NCBI GenBank assembly: GCA_016207765.1
Contig: JACQOY010000145.1
Coordinates: 1-14,995, forward strand
Origin: Deltaproteobacteria bacterium
GTDB taxonomy: Bacteria > UBA10199 > SBBF01
Direction of reading: 5' to 3'
Length of the DNA stretch: 14,995 bases
Made by a program: the position numbers and the translations under genes. Under the pieces are notes generated by a model. That model did no database searches. It saw nothing but the letters and a program-made list of their open reading frames with translations, and was not told the origin of the DNA. Below, piece by piece: positions 6,024-13,345 of this stretch. Within the stretch, counting starts at the first letter, position 1. The number at the start of each line of letters is the position of its first letter.

Positions 6024-6809
6024 ATGAAAAGGGTTGTTTTTTTCATTGCGATGATCGGTGTCTGTATCGTCGCGGAAGCGGAAGTATCCCCGCCCAACAT
6101 GTCAAGGGTCGGGCCGGGGCCATACCGGCCCCTTTATCCCCCCACGGACAAGGAAAAGGAAATCGCGGTGGACGCGTTTTTCCTCGACCGCCGTCCGGTG
6201 ACCAACACCGAGTTTCTGGCCTTCGTCAGGGAAAATGCCAAATGGCGGCGGGACAAGATTTCGGGGCTATTCGCCGATGAACGGTATCTTTCTCATTGGA
6301 CCGGTTCTCTGGATTTGGGACCGGGTGCCGATGCCGAACAGCCGGTGACTTTTGTCAGCTGGTTTGCCGCCAAGGCCTATTGTGAGTCGCGCGGTGGCCG
6401 CCTGCCTTACGAAGCTGAATGGGAACTGGCCGCCGCCGCAAATGAATCAAGCGCCGATGCGAAAGACGATCCGGTCTGGCAGAGGCGGATACTCGACTGG
6501 TATTCAAAACCGGCGGGTAGACCGTTGGGCAAGGTGGGGCGGTCTGTTCCCAACTATTGGGGTGTTTTTGATTTGCACGGATTGATCTGGGAATGGGTGT
6601 ACGACTACAATGCCGCGCTTGTCGGCGGGGATAATCGCGAACAGGGAGGAACCGAAAAACTCCGTTTTTGCGGGACGGGGGCGCTCAAGGCTTCCGATAA
6701 AAACAAATATGCCGATTTCATGAGGATTGCTTTTCGGAGTTCATTGGAGGCCCGATACACGGTTGGGCACTTGGGTTTTCGTTGCGCGCGGGATTTGGAG
6801 GACAAATGA
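6024..6809 (+). CDS. nirV: NirV-like SUMF1/FGE-fold protein
   Basis: 261 residues with an N-terminal signal peptide (hydrophobic 3-17, AEA-type end), so it acts outside the cytoplasm. Residues about 45-258 form a formylglycine-generating-enzyme (SUMF1) fold: RRPVTNTEFLAFV, PVTFVSWFAAKAYCESRGGRLPYEAEWELAAAA, LIWEWVYDY and a terminal LGFRCARD. Genes of this family beside nirK are called nirV; their role is not settled, with help in nitrite reductase maturation proposed. Only the last of the two active-site cysteines of true FGE is kept (C254); the other position falls in AFRSSLEARY, so formylglycine synthesis is unlikely. The ATG lies 3 bp after the nirK stop with only a weak ribosome binding site, pointing to translational coupling. 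The sco gene overlaps its stop (ATGA). Confidence 0.85.
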   Translation: MKRVVFFIAMIGVCIVAEAEVSPPNMSRVGPGPYRPLYPPTDKEKEIAVDAFFLDRRPVTNTEFLAFVRENAKWRRDKISGLFADERYLSHWTGSLDLGPGADAEQPVTFVSWFAAKAYCESRGGRLPYEAEWELAAAANESSADAKDDPVWQRRILDWYSKPAGRPLGKVGRSVPNYWGVFDLHGLIWEWVYDYNAALVGGDNREQGGTEKLRFCGTGALKASDKNKYADFMRIAFRSSLEARYTVGHLGFRCARDLEDK

Positions 6810-7462
6810 CAAAAAAGTTGTTTTTTCTGTTGATGTTCGCAGTAGGGGCGCAATTTACCCCATTAAGAGGGGCCGCTCTTCAACGAAGTAGCCCCCTTGC
6901 GGGGTATGCGGTTGCGCCCACGATTTCGGGTGCCATGCCCCAAGGAGGGGCCACTTCGTGGAATGGCGCCCCTGCAAGCATCTACGCAGGGGGATGGGAA
7001 CTGACTGATCAGGATGGCACGAAAACACCGCTGGATGTTTTTAAGGGAAGTCCGGTTATTATCACGATGTTTTATTCTTCCTGTCCGTATAGTTGTCCTC
7101 TCCTGATCGAAAGCATCAAGAATAAAATCGAAAAGAAGACGTCCCCATCGGTCAGAAAAAACCTGCGAGTTCTCCTCATTACATTCGATCCCACCCGTGA
7201 CACACCGGAAAAATTGAAAAAACTTGCCTCTGAAAAATCGATCGATCTCACCCGCTGGAAACTGCTCACGGCCAAGGAAGACGTCGTCCGCGATATTGCC
7301 GCTGTTCTTCAAGTGAAGTATCGCCCGCTTCCCGGCGGCGATTTCAGTCATTCCTCCATTATCGCCCTGCTCAATCCAGATGGGGTCATTACCGCCCGTG
7401 TGGACGGGTTAAACCAGCCCTTTGAGCCGATCGTCGAAAAACTGGTTATTACCGGAAGGTAA
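6806..7462 (+). CDS. SCO1/SenC family copper chaperone
   Basis: 218 residues, thioredoxin-like fold, exported. It binds copper through C93-P-Y-S-C97 and H182 (DFSHSS) and probably delivers it to, or reduces thiols of, a copper enzyme; beside nirK and nirV the likely client is NirK (inference). Other family marks are FYSSCPYSCP, LLITFDPTRDTPEKL and the NPDG strand. The ATG at 6806 overlaps the nirV stop (ATGA) and has GGAGG upstream. The hydrophobic segment LFFLLMFAV (5-13) is the signal core. The next 45 or so residues are not SCO sequence: they are encoded by a repeat with inverted GTAGGGGCGC / GCGCCCCTGC ends, giving an unusual proline/alanine/glycine-rich linker before the domain starts at about residue 60. 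Confidence 0.92.
   Translation: MTKKLFFLLMFAVGAQFTPLRGAALQRSSPLAGYAVAPTISGAMPQGGATSWNGAPASIYAGGWELTDQDGTKTPLDVFKGSPVIITMFYSSCPYSCPLLIESIKNKIEKKTSPSVRKNLRVLLITFDPTRDTPEKLKKLASEKSIDLTRWKLLTAKEDVVRDIAAVLQVKYRPLPGGDFSHSSIIALLNPDGVITARVDGLNQPFEPIVEKLVITGR
6842..6975. repeat. 134-bp MITE-like repeat inside the sco gene
   Basis: The terminal inverted repeats GTAGGGGCGC (6842-6851) and GCGCCCCTGC (6966-6975) match in 9 of 10 positions. It carries TCAACGAAGTAGCCC (6880-6894), identical to a 15-bp stretch in the moaC insertion and translated in the same frame. It encodes residues about 13-57 of SCO. Confidence 0.65.
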
Positions 7463-7490
7463 GGCTTTAATTGCGGTAAAAATTATTATA

Positions 7491-7519
7491 TTGGCAATCA
7501 CCGCCGTTTCCCCTATTAA
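7491..7519 (+). promoter_or_regulatory. Sigma-70-like promoter for the Dgk1/phytol-kinase-like gene
   Basis: TTGGCA (7491-7496), 17-bp spacer, TATTAA (7514-7519). Transcription would begin near 7526, about 8 nt before the ATG at 7534, which has no Shine-Dalgarno; the mRNA could be nearly leaderless. Confidence 0.5.
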
Positions 7520-7533
7520 GCATACTATCACCC

Positions 7534-8586
7534 ATGACACGCACACAGACCATTTCCGTTGATTTTCGTCAGGCAAGCCTGTCGATGCGGGAACACTTGG
7601 ACCGGCTGAGGGAGGATGTTTCCGCCCTTCACTTGAGTTCCATCGATCTGTTTCATAACCTGAAGCAAAAGCTGTTGAGTTCGTGGAAAAACCGGGAACA
7701 GGTCATCAGGGAATACAAGCTTTCCCTGCAGGCGATGCCCAAGGAATTGAGAAGGCGTAGCCTTGTCTCCAAGTTATCGAGGGACCTCGAAGATTTTGAG
7801 GCCGATATGAAGCGCTATCTGTCCGAGATCAGGGAATCATCCTTTCAGGATTTTCGAAAATCTTTTCATCGTCGAATAGACGAAATGGCCGATCGTGTGG
7901 CCGGTCTGGAAAGGCATCCGCTTGTCCAGAAATTCTTAAGGGGCGAAGCAGTTCTGGCAAGCCGGAAAAACATCCAATGGAGACGAAAACTTGCCCATGC
8001 CTTCAACGGAATTTTTTTCATCTACCTGTTTGTTTATTCCGGCCTGCCTAAGGCGATCATTTGGACTTTGGCCGGAGGATTCATTGTATGGGCCCTTTCG
8101 CTGGAAACGGCCCGGCATATCAACCCCAAAATTAATCGATGGGTTTGCCGTTGGTTTGCGCCGATCATGCGGGAGCGGGAGAAAACAAGCATCAATTCGG
8201 CCATCTTTTATATTGTTTCGATGGCGGTTGTTTACTTCACCTGTCCGATCGAGGTAAGCCAGTTGACCATGCTTTTTATCGCCATTGGGGACCCCGTGGC
8301 GGGGATTGTGGGGGTTACCTGGGGCAAAACAAAAATCACCTCGCATGTGAGTGTGGAAGGGTCTTTGGCCTGCTTTGCCGCATGCGCCGGTCTGGCGGCC
8401 ATTTGCGCGGGGTTTCTCTTTGAGAAAACCCTCCCTTTGCCATCCCTTGTCCTCTTTTCGGGTTTGAGCGGAATTGTCGGGGCCTTTGCCGAGGCCTCTT
8501 TCAAAAGGCTCGACGATAATCTTGTCATGCCCCTCCTGTCTGCCCCCGCCCTGTGGGGTTTGATGAAATTTTTTTCCCTTCTTTAA
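7534..8586 (+). CDS. Dolichol/phytol kinase or CTP:diacylglycerol kinase-like membrane protein
   Basis: 350 residues. Residues 1-140 are charged and helical (probable coiled coil, cytoplasmic). Residues about 150-350 form a multi-helix membrane domain of the Dgk1 / dolichol kinase (SEC59) / phytol kinase kind: WRRKLAHAFNG (149-159), AIGDPVAGIVGVTWGKTK (250-267), SVEGSLACF (273-281) and AEASFKRLDDNLVMPLLSA (319-337). Family members phosphorylate a lipid alcohol using CTP (or another nucleotide) at the membrane; the substrate here is unknown, an isoprenoid alcohol or diacylglycerol being likely. The long N-terminal coiled coil is not part of the core family. It follows sco by 71 bp with its own candidate promoter. 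Its last 62 bp overlap the amidohydrolase gene on the other strand. Confidence 0.8.
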   Translation: MTRTQTISVDFRQASLSMREHLDRLREDVSALHLSSIDLFHNLKQKLLSSWKNREQVIREYKLSLQAMPKELRRRSLVSKLSRDLEDFEADMKRYLSEIRESSFQDFRKSFHRRIDEMADRVAGLERHPLVQKFLRGEAVLASRKNIQWRRKLAHAFNGIFFIYLFVYSGLPKAIIWTLAGGFIVWALSLETARHINPKINRWVCRWFAPIMREREKTSINSAIFYIVSMAVVYFTCPIEVSQLTMLFIAIGDPVAGIVGVTWGKTKITSHVSVEGSLACFAACAGLAAICAGFLFEKTLPLPSLVLFSGLSGIVGAFAEASFKRLDDNLVMPLLSAPALWGLMKFFSLL

Positions 8587-9796
8587 AGTAAACCCGTTCC
8601 GCATTGTCTCGGCTGATTTTTTGGGCAAGGTCGGCAGGGAGCTGGGAGAGAAAGTTCCAGCTGGCACTTGCATCGTTTTTTAGCTGTCCCTGCAGTTCCG
8701 ATTTGGCGGAAAACTGGTCGGTTCCGATCATAAACCGGTCGGGGAACTCCTCAAGCAGTTTTTTCCATTCGGGACGGATCGTCCCCTTCTCATCCACCGC
8801 GCGGGCCGGATGACCGGGTCGTCCCTCCTTCTGTTCCGGTATGGCAATGGCCATATAAAGGTTGGAATGTGTATTCAACAGCCGGCGCAAAAGATCGACA
8901 ACCGACCCGCTGACGCCCGGCTCCCCTCTCCCAATATGTTGCCAGACAATTTTTGCGCTCCGGTTATGGGTCAGAAGCCTTTCAAACGCCGTGATATTCT
9001 CTTTTATCGTTGCAGGATTCGCCCTGTTTTGTTTCAGCCTTTCGGGAAGCGGCATGTCGGCCTCAATGGCCGTCATGTGCAAATCGATCGGGATATTTGA
9101 ACGGGCGGCGATGTCGGCCAAAAGGAGAAAAAGAGGGTGATCGGGCGAGACCTCTTCGAAAGGGTGCCCCTCCCCCAGGGAAAAGTGAAGGGCGGTCATC
9201 TCGCCAAAAACCTTGATGCCCAGCCCGGCCAGACGGTTGGCCTCGGCTGTAAATTGCGCCGTGACTTCATCGGTAACCGTTTTGTCTTTGTACTCCTGAA
9301 TTGTCGAGTTGAGAGTACTCCCCCCCAGCCCCACGTAGAGACGACCCGGATATTTTTTGGCGATCCGGATGAGCTCAGAGGCCAAGGAGCTGTCCCTGTT
9401 TTCCGGCGACATCGGCGGTGGCATGATGATGGACTTTTCGACCCCATACTGGTCCATGCGGGAGATCAGGCTTGCCGCGGCACCATCGTAATCAGTCTTT
9501 CCCTGTCTCGTTTCCGAAGCGCCCGAACGACCCCCGGGTCTTTTTCGAAAAGATCCGTCCGGCAGACCCCGCCGCGGCGGTCCATAAGAAAAAAGGTCCG
9601 CAAACTGTGGAACCTCACCGCCGCCGGCCCGCATGGAAGGAGGAACTCCCCGCCCCAGAAGATGGGTGTGGACATCGATATAACCCTTCGAGGCCGAGGC
9701 GGATAAACTGCGGGAAGCCCCGGGCCAAATCGACGCCGCCAAGACGGCAATTGACATAACGATAACGACGATGGCAATTTTTCTTCGCATAACCAT
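8525..9796 (-). CDS. Exported amidohydrolase (amidohydrolase-2 / TIM-barrel metal hydrolase)
   Basis: 423 residues. A signal peptide or anchor (IAIVVIVMSIAVLAASIW, 7-24) precedes a TIM-barrel hydrolase. Metal-binding candidates are H43-T-H45 after the first strand (YIDVHTH), H240 (IDLHMT), H287 (VWQHIG) and D360 (IGTDQF); NAERVY (398-403) is the usual family C-terminal signature. The family includes decarboxylases and hydrolases of cyclic amides or lactones; the substrate is unknown. Residues about 52-105 are a basic, glycine-rich stretch unusual for the fold. There is no clear ribosome binding site for the ATG at 9796; a second ATG lies two codons on. Its start is only 28 bp from that of the divergent radical SAM gene, and its tail overlaps the preceding kinase-like gene by 62 bp. 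Confidence 0.85.
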   Translation of the reverse strand: MVMRRKIAIVVIVMSIAVLAASIWPGASRSLSASASKGYIDVHTHLLGRGVPPSMRAGGGEVPQFADLFSYGPPRRGLPDGSFRKRPGGRSGASETRQGKTDYDGAAASLISRMDQYGVEKSIIMPPPMSPENRDSSLASELIRIAKKYPGRLYVGLGGSTLNSTIQEYKDKTVTDEVTAQFTAEANRLAGLGIKVFGEMTALHFSLGEGHPFEEVSPDHPLFLLLADIAARSNIPIDLHMTAIEADMPLPERLKQNRANPATIKENITAFERLLTHNRSAKIVWQHIGRGEPGVSGSVVDLLRRLLNTHSNLYMAIAIPEQKEGRPGHPARAVDEKGTIRPEWKKLLEEFPDRFMIGTDQFSAKSELQGQLKNDASASWNFLSQLPADLAQKISRDNAERVYFKEGKKISSNPTGRGQTGGA

Positions 9797-9824
9797 GATT
9801 TATATGGTAACCACAGCACCGTCA

Positions 9825-11705
9825 ATGAAACTCCTTCTCATCAATCCAAAATTCCCGGAAAGCTTCTGGAGCTTTACCTGGGCGATGGACGCCGTGGTGC
9901 GCAATAAGAAGGCGGTCAATTCACCGCTGGGGTTGGCCACCCTTGCCGCTCTTACGCCCGGTGATTGGGACATCACCATCATCGACGAAAATGTTGAGCC
10001 GATCAACTGGTCCGCTGAGGCCGATATCGTGGGAGTTTGCGGCATGGGGGTTCAGGCGCCGCGCCAGAAGGAAATTCTCGACCATTTCCGGCGGAGGGGG
10101 ATCTACACGGTGGCGGGAGGTTCGTACGCCTCTCTTTGCCCCGAGGAATACGAAGGATTGGTCGATACCGTCATTTCCGGCGAGGCGGAAAACATATGGC
10201 CGAAATTTTGCGCCGATTTTGTCTCGGGACATCCGGAAAAACTGTATCGCGAAACGGAAACGATCGATATCACCAAATCACCCGCGCCGAGGTACGATCT
10301 TCTCAAGCTTGGACATTATCAGAAAGTCTCGCTCCAGTTTTCCCGTGGGTGCCCTTTCCAGTGCGAATTCTGCGATATCATTGTGATGTTCGGCCGAAGG
10401 CCGCGGACCAAAACGGTGGAGCAGGTGGGGCGCGAACTCGATCTTCTGCGCGAACAAGGGGTCACATCCGTTTTCTTTGTCGATGACAACCTTATCGGGA
10501 ACCGTGCCTTGGCAAAGGAATTGCTCCGGTTCCTGACGGAGTATCAGGAAAAACACCGCTACCGCTTCAGTTTCGGCACCGAGGCCTCCATCAACATGGC
10601 CGAAGACCCCGATCTGATGGGTCTTTTCCGAAAGGCCAACTTCGAATGGGTCTTTATCGGCATCGAAAGCCCAAGCGCCGAAAGTCTTAAAGAAACGAAA
10701 AAATCCCAGAATCTCCACCAGGATCTTCTCACCTCGATCCGGACCATCTATTCATACGGCATTGATATTTTTGCCGGTTTTATCGTGGGTTTCGATTCCG
10801 ACGACAAAACCATTTTCGACCGGCAGTATGATTTTATTGTTTCTTCGGGAATCGCTGTGGCGATGGTGGGTCTTTTGTACGCCGCCCCCAAAACCCCCCT
10901 CCACAAGCGTCTTCATGAGGCGGGGCGTTTGCGCAAGCAGGATACATCGGACAACACCGGGCCTTCAACGAATGTGATCCCGCTCCGGATGACTTATGAT
11001 GAACTGGTGGAAGGACATCGAAGGCTCTATGAGCGCCTTTTGACCGACCGGGTTTCATCTATGCGTCTTGCCAACAAACTTGATTACATGAAGAACCCGC
11101 TGACCTCTCCCCATTTCAGTCTGGGCCAAAAACTTGGCTACACCTTGCGTCTCCTCCGGCGCGGCATTATTCCCGGCGGCATGGGGCGCATCTATTATTT
11201 CATGAAATCGTTTGTTGCGGCTCTCCGTCACCCCGCTTTGATCGCGGTGGTGATGACCGATTGGATCGCGATTCTTTCCCTCAAATCCTTTTGGGATCGT
11301 TCCCTCGATCGGTCGGTAGCGCGGACGGAGACGGTTCTTTCGTTGCTTCAGAAGAGGGTGATCAGCCGGATGAGGGAGGCGTGGCAAGGGGGGCTTATCG
11401 CTCTTCGTCTCAATATTTTCAAGGATCGTCCTCATGTCTGGATCGATCTGAAACAGTCGCTCGATGGAAAGGTCTCACGAGTATTGGCCCGGATCATCCG
11501 CCGGACACTCAAAAAGAACCATGAAGCGGTGGTCATCGACTGCAGAGCCGTTCAACCCTCAAACTGGATGTCGCTTGAGGTTCTTCTCCAAAAATTGAGG
11601 CGTTGCCGAAATCAAATTCACATCCGCCTGACCGATGAGCTCTATCAAAAACTGGGCAAAAGACTTGAATTATTTCATTACACCCTGATCCCGATTGAGG
11701 TATGA
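9825..11705 (+). CDS. B12-binding-type radical SAM protein with STAS-like C-terminal region
   Basis: 626 residues. The N-terminal cobalamin-binding-like domain (about 1-140) starts MKLLLINPKFPESFWSF and holds NSPLGLATLAAL and VAGGSYASL. The radical SAM core (about 165-370) has C176-x3-C180-x2-C183 (SRGCPFQCEFC) and FVDDNLIGN. A following helical region (about 375-520) resembles the domain after the SAM core in HpnP/HpnR-like methylases. Such enzymes methylate or otherwise modify unactivated carbons, often of lipids; the substrate is not known here. Residues about 540-626 look like a STAS-type fold (VWIDLKQSLDG, AVVIDCRAV, SLEVLLQKLRRCRNQIHI), judged by eye. The start is taken at 9825 because family similarity begins there; the frame is open from 9771, and no candidate start has a good ribosome binding site. 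The stop overlaps the next start (ATGA). Confidence 0.85.
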   Translation: MKLLLINPKFPESFWSFTWAMDAVVRNKKAVNSPLGLATLAALTPGDWDITIIDENVEPINWSAEADIVGVCGMGVQAPRQKEILDHFRRRGIYTVAGGSYASLCPEEYEGLVDTVISGEAENIWPKFCADFVSGHPEKLYRETETIDITKSPAPRYDLLKLGHYQKVSLQFSRGCPFQCEFCDIIVMFGRRPRTKTVEQVGRELDLLREQGVTSVFFVDDNLIGNRALAKELLRFLTEYQEKHRYRFSFGTEASINMAEDPDLMGLFRKANFEWVFIGIESPSAESLKETKKSQNLHQDLLTSIRTIYSYGIDIFAGFIVGFDSDDKTIFDRQYDFIVSSGIAVAMVGLLYAAPKTPLHKRLHEAGRLRKQDTSDNTGPSTNVIPLRMTYDELVEGHRRLYERLLTDRVSSMRLANKLDYMKNPLTSPHFSLGQKLGYTLRLLRRGIIPGGMGRIYYFMKSFVAALRHPALIAVVMTDWIAILSLKSFWDRSLDRSVARTETVLSLLQKRVISRMREAWQGGLIALRLNIFKDRPHVWIDLKQSLDGKVSRVLARIIRRTLKKNHEAVVIDCRAVQPSNWMSLEVLLQKLRRCRNQIHIRLTDELYQKLGKRLELFHYTLIPIEV

Positions 11706-13267
11706 AATTTTTTGCCTTTTCGGCCTTTTTCCTGCTGTTGATTGCCGTCTACGGGGGGCGATCCGCCCTGGGGGGGACGAATGCCGAAACGATTCCCCCC
11801 CAGGTCGTCGGCACCTTTTATCCCGCCGACAAAACCGAACTCCGTAAAACAGTCGATTCATTGATCAACGAGGCCCCCAACGCCTCTTTTCAGGGGGAAT
11901 TAACGGCGGCCCTTGTGCCGCACGCCGGTTACGCCTGGTCGGGGAAGACCGCCGCCCACATCTACCGCCTTCTCAAGGGGCGCCGGTACGACACGGTTAT
12001 TATTGTGGGCACCGGTCACCGCGTCTACGTCAAAGGGGCGGCAACTGTCGCTGCCGGTTCCTTTTCGACCCCGCTGGGAGAGGTTCCAATTGATGAAGAA
12101 GCGGTTAAAAAACTGATGGGGTTTGCCCCCCCAGGGCAGGTTGCCCCCCCAGGGCGGGTCGCCCCCCTTGTTCAAAATCTTCCCGAGGCCTACAAGGGAG
12201 AACATTCTGTCGAAGTCCAGCTCCCTTTTCTGCAGGTTGTTTTGGGAAATTTCAAGGTGGTTCCCCTTCTGATGAACAATGTCGATACAAAGGTTGCCTC
12301 TCAAATCGGCTCTGCACTGGCCCAACTCATGCAATCGGGCAAGACGCTTCTCCTTGTCTCCTCCGATCTGTCCCATTATCCCGATAAGGAGACGGCGAGG
12401 ATTGTCGATGAAACATCCCTTATGGCCCTTCAACGGTCTTACGACGACCCGGAATATTTCCTTGAGGCCGATCGTCTGCTCATGGCGAAGGGGCGGGGGA
12501 AGAATCTTGTCGTCACCTTCTGCGGCGAGGCGGGTCTTTTGGCCGCGCTTTATGCCATGAAGGAATTGGGCGGCACCGGCCCTGCCGGCGCTCAAAGCCG
12601 TCTGCTTGCCTATACAAATTCCGGGGAGCTTGCGGGGGGCGAACCGGGCAGAGCCGTCGGCTATTCTGCCCTCATCTGGACGCGCGGCGGATTACCACCC
12701 CCCAAAAGAGGGTTGAATGAAATGCAGAGAAAAACGCTGTTGGCGTTGGCCCGGGAAACGTTGACCCGGGCCCTGATCAAGGGAGAAAAACCGGAAAGCG
12801 CCCTCTGGAAAGATCCCGCGTTCAATCTGCCGTCAGCTGTTTTTGTGACCTTGCGCAAGAAAGGCGTCCCGCGAAGTTCATCCCTGCGCGGTTGCATCGG
12901 TTCACTCGTTCCGAACCTCCCTTTGGCCGAGGCCGTTGAAATTTTCGCGCTTAAAAGCGCCCTGGAGGATTCCCGTTTCAGCCCCGTTACGCCCGATGAA
13001 CTGAACGGGATCGGGATTGAAATTTCGATCTTGAGCCCTTTCCGAAAAATATCTTCCGCCTCGGAGGTAAAACCGGGACAGGGGGTGATGGTCGGGCAGG
13101 GGAGGCACACAGGTCTTTTTCTGCCTCAAGTTTGGGAGGATATTCCCGATAAGAAGAATTTTCTTGTGGAGCTTTGCCGGCAAAAAGCCGGACTTCCGGA
13201 GGATTGCTGGAAAGACCCTCGCACCGAAATCCGGGTCTTTGATGCCGAGGCGTTTGAGGAGGAATAG
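11702..13267 (+). CDS. Exported Memo-AMMECR1 fusion (AmmeMemoRadiSam proteins B and A)
   Basis: 521 residues. A signal peptide (about 1-24, no lipobox Cys) leads into a Memo-like domain (about 30-327) and an AMMECR1 domain (about 338-518). Memo marks: PHAGYAWSG with H74, GTGH at H106, GEHSVEVQLPFL at 166-177, SSDLSHY with H225, and CGEAGLL with C274; the set resembles the metal-binding site of human MEMO1, a nonhaem extradiol-dioxygenase relative. AMMECR1 mark: SLRGCIGSL (394-402). These two domains, with a radical SAM enzyme, make up the conserved but poorly understood AmmeMemoRadiSam system. The ATG overlaps the stop of the upstream radical SAM gene, so the two are co-translated. Odd points: the predicted export of a system usually taken as cytoplasmic, and an 18-nt tandem repeat giving APPGQVAPPGRVAP (142-155). 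Confidence 0.9.
   Translation: MKFFAFSAFFLLLIAVYGGRSALGGTNAETIPPQVVGTFYPADKTELRKTVDSLINEAPNASFQGELTAALVPHAGYAWSGKTAAHIYRLLKGRRYDTVIIVGTGHRVYVKGAATVAAGSFSTPLGEVPIDEEAVKKLMGFAPPGQVAPPGRVAPLVQNLPEAYKGEHSVEVQLPFLQVVLGNFKVVPLLMNNVDTKVASQIGSALAQLMQSGKTLLLVSSDLSHYPDKETARIVDETSLMALQRSYDDPEYFLEADRLLMAKGRGKNLVVTFCGEAGLLAALYAMKELGGTGPAGAQSRLLAYTNSGELAGGEPGRAVGYSALIWTRGGLPPPKRGLNEMQRKTLLALARETLTRALIKGEKPESALWKDPAFNLPSAVFVTLRKKGVPRSSSLRGCIGSLVPNLPLAEAVEIFALKSALEDSRFSPVTPDELNGIGIEISILSPFRKISSASEVKPGQGVMVGQGRHTGLFLPQVWEDIPDKKNFLVELCRQKAGLPEDCWKDPRTEIRVFDAEAFEEE
12125..12167 (+). repeat. 18-nt tandem repeat inside the Memo domain
   Basis: Units 12125-12142 and 12143-12160 differ at two positions and are followed by a partial third copy (GCCCCCC). 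Each unit encodes APPG-Q/R-V, extending a surface loop in frame. Confidence 0.8.
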
Positions 13268-13278
13268 CCCGAAGCCAC

Positions 13279-13292
13279 ATGATTAAGATCAT
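13279..13292. other. TGAT-N4-ATCA palindrome between convergent genes
   Basis: ATGATTAAGATCAT has the same FNR-like core as 2728-2741 and 3649-3662, but it lies in the 78-bp gap between two 3' ends, where no promoter is expected. It may be chance or a weak 3'-end hairpin. Confidence 0.3.
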
Positions 13293-13345
13293 ATTGCGTT
13301 TTGATTTATGTCATGGAACTTATGCCGGCGTGGTGATGAAATCGA

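Noticed and set aside
7936..8673. 245-codon minus-strand frame over the kinase-like gene and the amidohydrolase end
   Set aside because: Low-complexity composition with no recognisable domain, and the plus-strand gene shows clear family motifs.
12125..12167. Possible CRISPR-like repeats
   Set aside because: Units are contiguous 18-mers with no spacers, inside a coding sequence; no CRISPR array is visible anywhere in the window.
11900..12595. 231-codon minus-strand frame opposite the Memo domain
   Set aside because: Shadow of the conserved Memo-AMMECR1 gene.
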